Assembly: GCA_949130495.1 (NCBI GenBank)
Contig: OX422210.1
Location: forward strand, 634,946,585-635,010,584
DNA: 64,000 bases
Direction: 5' to 3'
Source of the DNA: Sambucus nigra
Lineage: Eukaryota > Streptophyta > Magnoliopsida > Dipsacales > Adoxaceae
Part shown: positions 1-11,120 of the stretch, in pieces
How the letters are laid out: each line of letters begins with the position of its first letter
How positions within the stretch are numbered: the first letter of the stretch is position 1
Position numbers and translations under genes: made by a program
Notes under the pieces: generated by a model
The model's database searches: none
What the model was told of the DNA's origin: nothing
The model's input: only the letters and a program-made list of their open reading frames with translations

Positions 1-380
1 AGCATCCACAGCTGCTGCAGCAGACGTCTGACTCGAAAGAGTTTCCATCCAGGCGTCCCTGTGTCTGGACACCTATATATATACAGTATAGAGAAAGAAA
101 GGAGAGTAGACAAACGGGTCAGAGCCCGAATGTTTAGAAAATATTTTGCAAGTACATAAATGCTTTATTTTTAGAAAAATAGTTTTATCTCATATTTAAA
201 TTGGTATCGCACTCTCGTGAGATGCCCCTCACCTCTCCTCTAACAGTGCACTCCTAGCGCATCCCTTAAACCTCCTAGTCAAGCTACCCTGCTAAACTAA
301 TCTAATACCCAACCACTATCTAACCTAGATAGTCAAACAGATGTACTAAAGGCTAACTTCACTTTAATCTCGACGTTATG

Positions 381-690
381 CCATGTTCGTACGTGGGGTG
401 TCTCGCGAAGAGAAATCCAAACAAGGAACCCCCCCGATACACTACTATGCAGCAAGGTCGATCTTTGAGATCCGCCAGTCCCTCAGTACAGAAAGATATA
501 TATAATGTATATACCATAAACATTTAATAATATAAGAGCACTAAGGATTAAACTTCTCCCCAGTCTCAACACAGTGCCATATTCGTGCGTGGGGTGTCTC
601 GCGAAGCGAAATCCAAACAAGGAACCCCCCCGATACACTACTATGCGGCACGGTCGATCGTCGGGATTCATTAGACCCTCGGCACCCAAT
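381..690. repeat. Two-copy ~100 bp direct repeat inside the LTR
   Basis: Two diverged copies, from about 381 and from about 577, share a core GTGGGGTGTCTCGCGAAG followed by AAATCCAAACAAGGAACC and CCGATACACTACTATGC. The offset is about 196 bp. Weaker copies of the same core occur as a pair at about 23071 and 23237 inside gypsy-3, and one in inverted orientation near 10060. This marks a subrepeat typical of this LTR lineage. It does not code. Confidence 0.75.
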
Positions 691-1777
691 TTATACATAT
701 ACATACATCTACAATATACTTCCGGATAATATAAATATCTCCCGGACTGAGGATTACTTGATACATAAAGTATTTATAACTACTTATTCTTTTCATTTCA
801 AAAACTTCCATTTCCCTTCTCATATTCAGGAAATGTATTTAAAAGCCAATTCATTATCATGAATTGCTTTAATAAATCATATACCAGTTAAAAGCCAGTT
901 TTATTATCATAAAATGCTTTTCCTTATCAAAATATCCCATTTCCCTTTTTATACTCAGGAAATGTATTCAAAGACATTTTCATTATCATAAAAATGCTTT
1001 GATCATAACATATGCTTCCACATCCCTTCTTCCATCCGGGAAGTGTTACCGAAGCCACTTTATATATAACCCATTTCCCTTCCTATATCCAGGAAATGTA
1101 ATTAAAGCAAATCCATTATTATGAACTGCTTTAATAAACGCGTTCTAAGACCGCCCGTCCGGATTTCTCCACTGTGCGCGCCCCTAAATGGCTATCATCT
1201 TCCAGGGCCTCCAAGACAACCTGGGATCCTATATCGAAAGACGTCGGGAAGCGACCATGTGCCTGCGGGATAGTCAAGACCACACCCGGAATCTCCTAAC
1301 CAGCGCAGAAAATATAACAACAAACGCTCACATGGCCTATAGGACTATATCCACCCTGCATCATTAGCCAGGGGGCTTCACCATACGAACGCAACTTCCC
1401 ATATGATAGCGATTTAGAGAGGTGTGTAATCCATATTTTATTAATTATGAAAAACATTATTCTTTCCATTTTGAAAATATTCATTTATATATTTTCAAAA
1501 TCATTTCCATCATCATATATATATATATACCTAAAACACACAGTATATACATATCCTATATATTCTTCCTAGAATATATATAAACGGCCTTAGTGGCCTA
1601 TAGCATCTAGCGATGACTAACAATCCCAAAGATTCCCTCCAGGAATCGTAATCATGCATTCATAGTTGCATGATTCTAAATCCAAAGTATTTCTTACTTT
1701 AATAATCACTATATACTTCAATCCTATTCTAAGGATTTATTGGATATCTCCAATGATACAATTCTCCTCAAAGTGAA

Positions 1778-1778
<1 letters not shown>

Positions 1779-1812
<34 letters not shown>
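1779..1812. repeat. (TA)n microsatellite
   Basis: An uninterrupted TA dinucleotide run of about 34 bp within the LTR. Confidence 0.95.
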
Positions 1813-1814
<2 letters not shown>

Positions 1815-2262
1815 CCCAAATTATCCTAATTGTCTCCTAGGATATACTTAATGATAATCGATATAATTATGCCTTCTATAAGCATAATTATATAGGCTTA
1901 TATGCCTACGAGAATTATCCTCAGGGTTTCTCTCATCCGAACAACCTTAAACTTAATGGATTAAGGATTTCATTTCCTTAAACCCCAAGACTATATCTAG
2001 TCCAAATAATCTTTTAGAAGTCCCCAATTAAAATTAGGAACCCTAATCCATCAATTTCTACAATTATTCTATTTTCCTCGAAAATATAGATTAAGGGTTA
2101 TATACTTAAAACCCTAACTTTACCCTCCTCAATTATCTTAATTTATGGACCCTAAAGTCCTAAAAGGTCCCTTAGGTTATTACCTAATTAACCTCAAAGC
2201 AAGATGAAATGGAATCTATCCCATCCAAATCACCTTAAGAAAATTGTCCCTTTTCAGCAGAG

Positions 2263-2338
2263 GTCGATCGATCGACCCATGGCCTTCGATCGATCGAAGG
2301 CTTCGATCGATCGATCCCCGAGGCTCGATCGATCGATC
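2263..2338. repeat. Palindrome cluster, TCGATCGATCGA type
   Basis: Four palindromic boxes occur at 2263-2276 (GTCGATCGATCGAC), 2285-2298 (TTCGATCGATCGAA), 2302-2315 and 2325-2338. Their centres are about 22, 17 and 23 bp apart. The cluster lies about 0.9 kb from the LTR start on the minus strand and ends in GATCGATCAAG. Equivalent clusters sit in the LTRs of gypsy-1 and gypsy-2. It may be a U3 enhancer-like module; that function is inferred. Confidence 0.85.
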
Positions 2339-3234
2339 AAGTCGGGCAGCTTCTTCTCCGAGAAGCTGTTCGGCCATGGAAGCTTCCCCCAAGCTTCCAT
2401 CTCTCAACCCAACGGCCTACAACTTCTACCAACGATAAATACACCTATAATACGGGTCCTAAACATCCCAGGACCCGGAATCACCCAATATATTTGGTTA
2501 ATTTCTAAAATCTCCAATTTACCAATTTTAGGGGTTTATTCGTTTTATCTCCCGAAAACCCGTTTTATTCACGAATACCCAACCTAAAATCATTAGGGTA
2601 TGTTATACCAACAATGATATGAGATATTTATGCTCAAAAATAAATAAAGCAAGTAAACACTTGCCTCGTGGATAAAATCCGACGACCTCGAGCCGAATCT
2701 CGCGGAGGCTGGCCGGAATCTCCCCCTTTTTCTTCTTTTCTTCCCTCTCTCTCTCTTTTTTGTTTTCTTTCTTCTTTCTTTCCTCTCTTCCTCTATATAT
2801 ATAGAGAAAAAAGGGTTTTAACCCTAAAAACCCAAAAATGACTCGTTTACCCAATTACGAGCCTATTTAACTCCAAAATTACCCGGAACTTAATTTCGAC
2901 AATCGGACACTCTTTTGCGACTATCTCGGACATTCCGAGACTCGTGGCATAGTCGAAATTTCCATCCGAGGTACTTGACCGCAAATCACTATGCTAATCC
3001 AAAATAATTAAATGCGGTGTTCTACTCAAAATCTCACCTCTTTTGTCGCCATACTCCATGGCGACATATAAATAAAATATTTCGACCTATGTGGTCCCAA
3101 AATAATTAATAACACCCTTCGAAAATCATTAAATCCTCGAAAATCCCAGAAATCACTATTTCGAGAAATTCTCCAAATTCCAAATTATACTTAATTATGG
3201 GATTTAATCGTCTCCAAAAGGGCGGGTTATTACA

Positions 3235-5190
3235 GAGAACCCACTATCAAAATACCATTGGAAAGTATTTTGAACTTTAAGAGAAACATAAACAACAAGG
3301 GCTTTGTCATTTTGCTTAGGTACCTAAGTGGAGGTAACCTTTTGTTTGCCCATATCGTTGTTGACTCTAGTCGGAGCGTTGAAAGCATTCTCAAATGGGA
3401 AAAACATCCGTTGAAATTATTTTATCAAGCTATGTGAAGTTGCAACTAGAAACTCAACTTACTCTCTAAGACTAGCAAAGCCACTAGAGTGGTTCGTGAG
3501 GGTGTGTGTACCCCTAGTTCGGCCTAATTTATAGCGAAACTCTCTAAGGGGACCTCCTTTTTTTGAAAAAAGTGCAAACATAAACATGTTTGGGTCTACC
3601 TTAGTTCGATTTTCTAGGTTGAACTTTTCTTTGTGATTTAGGTTGAGGTCCATAAGGATTATTTGATAGACGGGATTTTATCGCGGCGTGAGAGTCACCT
3701 ACCCGTCGGTCATTTTATATTTGGCTCACCAACTCTATACAAAAACCTAATTTACGACTCTACTTGCAATACAAGTACAGCGATAAGTCGGGTATCGAAT
3801 CCACAGGGAGTGTTAGTATATCTCGTAATCGGATTATTAATTCAGGAATAAAAGTGTAAAATGGTGATGTGTGCTAGGAAATAAAAGAAAAGAATAAGTT
3901 AAGTCTAAATAAAAGTAAAGCGAGGATCGGGATATCATCCAACCACACGGCTCGAAACAACTACTAGTCAGAATTTTAGCTCGAGAGCAATTTAATCGAG
4001 CATTATCAATTAATTATAAACTTTGCACAATAAGGAATTTAAGCCAAAGTTGAGTAAATAAATAATCGCCGCAGATTAATCTCGAATTATCGCTATAAAC
4101 ACTAACGTTGCATGACATAGAAATTTAAACGCATAACAATCCGACTTTAATACGCACGGGTTCAATTAAACGCAATTCTGCACAAAACCTAATTTTCGGA
4201 GCTCGGGGCCCGTTAATGGCGAAACAAAATCACAACCCTATTTATCTAGGGGTGCATAATGATTAGACTAAATTAAAACTAATTAACCTAGGAAAGCAAG
4301 AAATAAAGAAAGTAAACTAATTAACAAAGCTTGGAAATTAATCTACAAAGCAAGAAATCAACAAGAACAAGTATATTAATGGTAAATGAGATGGAAATTT
4401 CAACATACACAACCCATAGGGTTGTCAATCCAAAGAGAAATGAAGCCAAGCTCTCAAAACCCACAAACCCCAGGCTAAACTAATTAAAACTGAATATCTT
4501 GAATATTACAACAAAATTGGGTTATATAGTAAGTTGGAATAAAAGAAAAGAAGAAAGAAAAGAAAAGGAAAATATCTCCAGAAAACAGGGGATCGATCGA
4601 TCGACCCCTTTGGTCGATCGATCGATAGTTGAAATTGATGAAAAACTCTGAAGGATAGATCGATCGATCCTTTTGATCGATCGATCGATCAAGCAGGGCA
4701 GCTTCCTGTTTTCTTCTATTTTGGCATGTTTTCTTCTCCGCTAGAAATGCCATAACTTCTTCGTTTGGACTCGAAATCAAGCACCGTTTGTGGCCACGCG
4801 AAGTTATAGCGAGGAGGGCTATAACTTTCATGAGATGTCAAGCTAGGTGCCCAAACTGTGAATTGACCGAATTTCTCTTGAACATGCGAATGTGTACGGA
4901 CTTGAGCAGAATGCGTACGAACTCGATTTTTAGTACCTAAATACCTACAAAAGCCCAATTATACCTCATATAGCATGTTAACAATATAAACTGAGGTTGT
5001 CTGGTTAATAGGCTTAAATATAGAGATTAAGGCACCCGAAGGGGCTAAAATACGTAGGTTCGACGGATGAAATACGCAATATTTGCGTATTATCATTAAT
5101 CATAAATTTAGGAACCGGTTTCGATGTGGTAAGGTAAGTGGATCCAACGTCATAACCTATTCCATGCCTATCACTAAAACTTAAAGCGGG
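3235..5190. repeat. Unclassified dispersed-repeat sequence
   Basis: No gene is visible. The stretch contains GGGTATCGAATCCACAGGGA at about 3790-3809, a motif I associate from memory with plant retroelement LTRs (not verified). It also has a long A/G-rich part from 3840 and a palindrome cluster at 4590-4694. It may be a decayed LTR from a family other than the chromoviruses. I could not find its termini or target duplication. Confidence 0.4.
4590..4694. repeat. Palindrome cluster, TCGATCGATCGA type, outside a chromovirus LTR
   Basis: Four boxes built on GATCGATCGATC lie at about 4590-4604, 4613-4626, 4656-4670 and 4675-4692. The last runs directly into AAGCAGGGCAGCTTC. The chromovirus clusters carry the same downstream word (GATCAAGCAG in gypsy-1 and gypsy-2; GATCAAGTCGGGCAGCTTC at 2335), although the surrounding sequence is not alignable by eye. 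Confidence 0.85.
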
Positions 5191-6715
5191 ATTGAGGAAC
5201 ATCTTACCTACCTTCTTCGATGTATCCTCGATAGTTACCTTGACCTACCGGGCATGTTCGAGATCTTTCTCAAGTTTGGATACAAGGGCTTTAAGTTTCT
5301 AATGAGTCTCTACAGATGCAAGAAGATCTCTCATAAGACTTGCGACCTTGTTGGTCAAGTCCCCCGTTCTCTCTCTCAACTAAAAAAACTCTTTATCCCA
5401 AAGTTTCTCATATGGAGGACTCTCTCTGTCGCTTATCGTAACTCTTTCTTTAACGTTAAAACTCTTACAGCTAACCCTTTGTTTTGTTTCAGAGTTTTAA
5501 AGGACTCAGTATAAAGATCGGCATAGGTGAGCTGAAGGTCACTCTATCTCTCACTTAAAGTATCCTCTCCCTCACTCTCATCGAATGACTAGACTCACTA
5601 TCGAGGGGGTCCATGTTTAGTAGCTTCCTCATCGGCGTAAGGTGCACTAGATATTCTAACATGACTATCCATGAATGCGGTGAATTTACATCTATACGGT
5701 GATTCATCCCTCGAACTAACCCACTCGACCTCGCTATCGCTAAGTGTGGCATTTAAGGCAGCTTTGCCTTTACCTTGTCTCTTTAACCTAGTCGAACACT
5801 TATGAGCTTTGTGACCCTTTCCCTCACACTCATAATATCTCTCCTCGTCTTTCTTTTGGAAATCTCTTGTATCTTTTTCAAAAATTTTCTTGCCCGATTT
5901 ATAATTTTTATTTTTCTCAAAACTTTTCTTTTCTTTGGAAAGATTTTCTTTTCTAAGTTTGATATTTTTTTTATTTTTTTTCAAAAATGGCTAAATCATC
6001 CAAGTCAAAATCATACTAGGAGTCAGACGATACTACCTCTTTCTTTTTGGATTGGGCTTTTAGAGAAACTCCCTTTTCCTTAGGCTTAATAGTTTTGGAA
6101 ATATATTTATCTCATACATTTGAAGGTATATACTACAAGCTCTTCTAACCTAAGAGTATCTAGCATCCATAATGAATTTAGCATGGTAACCTTGGGAATA
6201 AATGGGCAGGGATCGCTCTCAAAATTTTCTTAACAATGCGCGTCTCAGGTATTCCCTCACTTAAATTGAAACTCGAGTTTATTATATCGGACAGTCATGC
6301 GTAAAACTTGTCAAAAGATTAAAATTCAAGAATTGTAATAGTTTCAAATTGTGTAGTGAGATTTTGCAACTTAGAAGCTTTCACAACATTTGTACCCTCG
6401 TGAGTGAGTTGGAGGATATCCCAATCTTCTTTATACGTGGTGTACGTCATGATACAGCAGAACTCGCTAGAGGTGATGGCTCCCGAGATGGCACTTAAAT
6501 CGTGCGAGTGAAAATTACTTTATTTAAGATCGTCCTTTGTCCATGAAAAGACAAGTTTAGCGCTGACTGTTACAGTTAGTGGTGTCCACCCTCTTTCACA
6601 GACTAGCCAAACACGTTCGTCAATTGACTTTAAAGTCGACCTCATCCTAACTTTCAAATAAGCATTATTTTAACCATCAAACATGGGCATTAGATTATAC
6701 AAATTGTCCATTAAA
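5190..6715 (-). pseudogene. Decayed copia-type gag (relative of the TR-GAG gag at 40590-42465)
   Basis: The minus strand aligns in order with the gag of the TR-GAG element. Shared blocks include the region encoding the UBN2-like core (about 6340-6660, matching 42060-42400) and the zinc-knuckle region. The longest open piece, 5598-5984, is lysine-rich and contains YYECEGKGHKAHKC, a CCHC knuckle in which the first Cys is replaced by Tyr, followed by a TLSDSE acidic stretch also present in the relative. Stops and frameshifts break the rest. No protease, integrase or RT follows on the downstream (left) side, so this too may be a gag-only element. Confidence 0.7.
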
Positions 6716-6821
6716 TTTCAAATTTTTAAAGATCAACAATTTTTCAAAAAATTGATATCAATTTTTTTTTTGCGAAAAAGGATCACACAATATTTTAGTG
6801 TAAACTATTCCGATACCAATT

Positions 6822-7912
6822 TGAGAGTGCACGTGATTTAATGGACCAATTTATATAATTAAATGCTCCAACGTACAAATCTATTTTTTATCAAATTTTA
6901 ATCTTTGATTAAATTAGGTTTGCATACAATATGTGTTCCAATTCCACTAATCAAACTACACATGCATTTAGCATAGTAATTGAGGAAAAATCCCTAAAGA
7001 GGAAAAAACCTTTATTCATCACTATTGCAAGTTTTGAGAGACACGCGACTTGGAAGAACTTATCTATACTAAATGATATGAGCCGAGTTATCAAAACTTC
7101 CAAAAGAATATGACTCAGTCCAGAGCCATCCACAGGTAGCGATCTACCCTCGGTATCCATCGATCAGCCTTCGTCTTCTTCAGCAATTAACCTTCGATTC
7201 ACAAGTCAGCCGTAGAGATTGAACTCCACAAGGTATATATAAGGTGTTTGAAACTAGGGTTTCATAAAAGTTCACAAATCACTTAGGGGGTGAAAGACTT
7301 GTCAATCCAAAAGTGTTTTTGTGAAAACAAATAAGAAGAACTTTAGAACAGGTATGCAGAGATTGTTTTTGCCAAAGCCTCATAAAAAATGCTTAACACA
7401 GGTATTTATAATAAAATCACAAATTTTGAGGTGGCATAGTCGTTCGAACGAAAGTGAATATCGTTCAAATGAAAACATAGGTTTCGTTCGAACGAGATTC
7501 AAACTTGTTCTAACGAAATGTTAATTTTATTTGAACATCCATCTTATGTGCTTCTAATGATATTTCTCTGTCAAGCAAAACCAACTTCATTTGAAAGATG
7601 TTAGAAGGCCATTCAACGAGACCATCATTCTTGTTCAAACGAGACTGATTCTCATTTGAACGTGGCAAAAAAATAAAAATATTTTATTTTAAAATCCTTT
7701 TGAAAAATAGCCTCGATTTTATAAAAACTAACATCCCAAAAATGATTTGAAAAATTTATAATGACCCAAAGTTTTATAACTTAATGAGTTGAAGGGGTGT
7801 CTTCGATCTTGGAGATGTCGAAGTTTAGTTCGACGAGACGGTTTGTAATGGGATACGCCGGAATATAAAAAGAAGCCTAAGTTATGAGCAATTATAAATA
7901 TTTTCTCTTACA
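6822..7912 (-). mobile_element. Probable 5' LTR of the decayed gag element
   Basis: The inner end, TGAGAGTGCACGTG at 6822, matches the TR-GAG LTR end (TGAGAGTGTGTGAG at 42605). It is preceded by ATT and the complement of a PBS-like TGGTATCGGAATAG, with the same spacing as in TR-GAG. The outer end is uncertain; a candidate is TCTCTTACA ending near 7912. A cluster of TCGTTCGAACGA-type palindromes at about 7437-7660 supports kinship with the TR-GAG LTR. No second LTR was found on the left. Confidence 0.5.
7437..7660. repeat. Palindrome cluster, TCGTTCGAACGA type (decayed)
   Basis: Repeated boxes include GTCGTTCGAACGAAAG, ATCGTTCAAATGAAA, TTCGTTCGAACGAGAT, CTTGTTCTAACGAAAT and TTGTTCAAACGAGACT. 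Many differ from the palindrome by C to T or G to A, as expected after CpG decay. Confidence 0.75.
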
Positions 7913-10202
7913 ATTTGGCTAACCAAAATAAACTCACAAAGTATTTTTGAGATATAAAAAATAGTTAAAGTTTCCCAAGAATAATTTTTCAAAATATTTG
8001 TTCAAGACTTGAGAGAAGTAATCAAACTTCAAAAACTTTAAACTAGAATGATAATAATGGATGTCTCAAAAAAAATATAAATGGTTTTTGCTCTTAAGAA
8101 AATCTTATTTCTTTAGCCTGATAAACAACGAAAATCTTTATTGAAAAATCTTAACCTTATTTTGTGAATGAGAACAGCTTGAGTTAAATAGGAGTTATTG
8201 TTTTCAAACATGTGGAAACAAGCTTCTAAACCTTCAAACTCATTCTTAACCATGCAAAATAGGTTGCTTCCCCAAGGCAATAATAGATATGGCAATAAAA
8301 ATGAATCCCCACATTTTATAATACAATATTTTGAACAAATTTGCTTTTTGCGCCAGATCTAATGTTGTCATAGCAATGTTTCTGCAACGAGACATTGCGT
8401 CGATGTGGCGAATATGAGGAAATCTAGGTCTCGTCAAGATCCAAGGAATTTTGGATGTGGACAAGGAGTATCAATGATAAATTTTTTGCTGTAGTGATGG
8501 AAACCATCATTGTAGCGCCATTGTTCAAAGAATCTGAGCACGGACAGAAAGGTACCAAGGATAAGCTTTCGTTGTAGTGATAAAAACCTTCAATGTGGAG
8601 AAACTACAACGAGGCAGGTCGCGCCTTTGTCCAAAAAATTTGAACGAGTTTTTTGCCTTCAAAGAGTTTAAAAATATTTTGGCAAAATACCTTAAATATA
8701 TTTATTCTCAACCAAGAACACTCATACTTAAAATACACATACAGTAATATTTTTTTGTCAACATAAGTTTTCAATAAGAAGAGTATATTGCATACCAAAC
8801 CAACTCATACATAAGTTTTTAACACATTTTCCAATTTAAGAAAATTTATGTTATGTCAAAACAATGGTGGTAAACTAAGTCATTCTAAGTCCTTTACATT
8901 TATCCTAAAGAAGTAATCTCATTGGTCATGGCATGATGTAACTTTTTGGATAAAGATGAAGAAGTCCGATCTTGAAATCTTGAAAATGAAGCTTTTCGGG
9001 ACAACTTACACTATGACTCAAATATATTTTAGAACGGGATAAGATAATATAATCTTATGGAGTTTTTTAGCATACATGAGCTCTTATACATGAGAACTTT
9101 TTAGAGGGTAGGGTTTTCTTAGAACCTTATGTTTCCATTAGGAACCAATGTGTGGATCGTGGTAGTTATGTGCAGGATGTTCATTTCTTACATGATTAGC
9201 TTGTGTGGTAATTTATGTAGATTTAGTTAAATACTTAATTGGACGTCTTATGTGCGTGAACATATCATGGGCGGGTGTGTAGGCTCGTGGCGAATCTACT
9301 AATGGAGATTTGATGGGATGTGTTTATGCACCTATGATGTTAATGATAGTTGGGTATAAGTCCATGATCCTGATACTATCTATTGAGATCGTCGTCTCCT
9401 AGGTCAGGACAGTGGGACCGAATCCTTTCTTGTTGACATTTATATATGGTTACACATTCGGTGTGATGGCATAATGATTTCTCTGTGATTATATTTAGAG
9501 ACTTTAGGAGTGGTACCTTTTAGTATTCATAAGTAGTAGAGGTTCAAGATATCCCCAAAGGCGAAGGGGTAGGCCTTCGTGAGATATTATATGTGGGGGA
9601 ATATAAGGATGCCTTATGATTCTTGTGATGGTTCAAGAATGCTTATGTTATACTTGTGTACGTTATGTGGCTTGTATATTTGGGACAATTGTCATACTTA
9701 TGTAGGTTATGTTGTTTATATACTTGTGTATGTTATGTAGTTTATATACTAAAAGTAATTGTTGTACTTGTTTATGTTGTGTGGTTTGTATACTTAGGAC
9801 AATTATGAGACTATGATGACTAGAGTTAGCACAATGTCCTTAGGGTAACATTATAATGAAACCAAATACTATAATGAGATAACATAATTGTTCAGTAAGG
9901 TTAACATAAGTATAAGATATTATAATAATTTGGTAAATGAGTCGGTTCAGTGCTCTATAATAATAGGAAATTTTGATGGTGGGCTTGTGGTTATGTATGA
10001 TTGCTTATAGGGTCTCATATCCTTAGATTTGATGAATGATTGGCTAAACATAAGTTTATTGGGGGAGGTCCTTGTTTGGATTTCATACCTTGGAGTTTAA
10101 TTCAGTGGGAGTTGGAAGATGAAAGAAACTTGGGACAATGAGAATGAAGTTGGATAAGACTTAGAAGCTATACCAGAGTCGGTTGCTAGTGAACTACGTT
10201 AT
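7913..10202. other. Gene-free stretch with old repeat-like sequence
   Basis: No supported gene. From about 9020 it is G/T-rich on the plus strand and resembles a plus-oriented chromovirus-type LTR. At about 10055 it has GGTCCTTGTTTGGATTTC, the complement of the subrepeat core at 381-690. I could not define termini. The hAT element at 10211 and gypsy-3 at 14608 interrupt it, and it may resume after 45403. Confidence 0.35.
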
Positions 10203-10210
10203 ATACCTTA

Positions 10211-10225
10211 TAGGGGGTGGCAATT
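10211..10225 (+). repeat. Left terminal inverted repeat of the hAT element
   Basis: TAGGGGGTGGCAATT follows the TSD ATACCTTA and pairs with the inverted right end. Confidence 0.85.
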
Positions 10226-10439
10226 CGTGTATTTGGGTCATGTTTTTACCTGACCTCACACGACACGACAAAAAAATGTTAAAACGAACATAACACGGCA
10301 CGACTTCGTATTTTTTTAGATGCCACGAACACGACCCATCAAAAACATGACACGAAACGTTAAACACGAATTATAATTTTCCATCCCATTTAACACGAGA
10401 AACACGAATTATAATTTCTAAACCAATTTTTTTTATGCT

Positions 10440-10680
10440 TTAGATTCTAGAGCACTTTTAGTAAATTCTGCATTAGCAGTTATGCATTGAATTTTTGCAT
10501 TAATAGTCCAAATAAAAATATGCATTAACATTCTAAATTCTTCATTAACACTTCTAGTAAATTCTGCATTAACAATCCAAATTCTAGATCAACACTTCTA
10601 GTAAATTCTGCATTAACACTTCTAGTAAATTCTGCATTAACAGTCCAAATTTTGCATTAAACATCCAGTCCAAATAAGTC
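10440..10680. repeat. Minisatellite of AAATTCTGCATTAACA units in the hAT element
   Basis: At least six variants of AAATTCTGCATTAACA, alternating with CTTCTAGT or GTCCA spacers. Non-coding, between the left terminus and the transposase 3' end. Confidence 0.75.
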
Positions 10681-11120
10681 TGCAATAACAAAAAAGAACA
10701 AACGAAAGTCCACTCTCCCATAAGAATGACATGATAGACAAAAACAGAATTCTTCACATTACAGTCCAAAACCAACAATAAATATGCAAATTATAAAATA
10801 GTGACAGTCCAAAATAATAACTCCCCCCCCCCCCCCTATTCCCTCCTCATCCCTGCAAAATCATAAAACATGCACACAGTTAATATACATCACACTTATT
10901 ATTATGTCAACAAATAGAGAGAGTGGCCAAACTATTAAAAATAATGATATCTACTTCGACATAATTTCCAGACGGATTTTTATCACTTTTTTCATCAACT
11001 TGAATGATATCCTCAGTTAGCTCATGTAAACTCATCTCCTCGTCACCTACAAGGTAAAAAGGAGAAGAAGAAAAAATGAACAACTTGCAACTATTAAATT
11101 TCAGAAAGTTATAACTCAAA

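Larger units (their letters stand above)
1..3234 (-). mobile_element. LTR of a Ty3/gypsy chromovirus, truncated by the window start
   Basis: The stretch ends on the plus strand in GGGTTATTACA at 3234, which is the complement of the TGTAATAACCC start seen in the other chromovirus LTRs here. It also carries their shared 3' LTR signals: a CCCTGTGTCTGG block at 51-73 and CGGGTCAGAGCCCG at 115-128. No polypurine tract follows position 3234, so any internal region lies off the left edge; otherwise this is a solo LTR. The left boundary and TSD cannot be seen. Inside are a two-copy repeat (381-690), a (TA)n run and a palindrome cluster. Open frames here are spurious: they follow the palindromes, not a protein. 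Confidence 0.8.

Noticed and set aside
2263..2338. CRISPR-like array
   Set aside because: The repeats are short self-complementary words with variable, repeated spacers in plant LTRs; no cas genes and a eukaryotic context.
2204..2587. Open frames over the palindrome cluster encoding RSIDRSID-like repeats (also at 4484-4831, 31082-31300, 60447-60638)
   Set aside because: The repeat peptide arises from translating TCGATCGATCGA in several frames and on both strands; no homologous protein context, and it lies inside LTRs.
5802..6083. Hydrophobic open frame resembling a membrane protein
   Set aside because: It is the antisense of the lysine-rich gag segment at 5598-5984; poly-Lys codons read in reverse give Phe/Leu.
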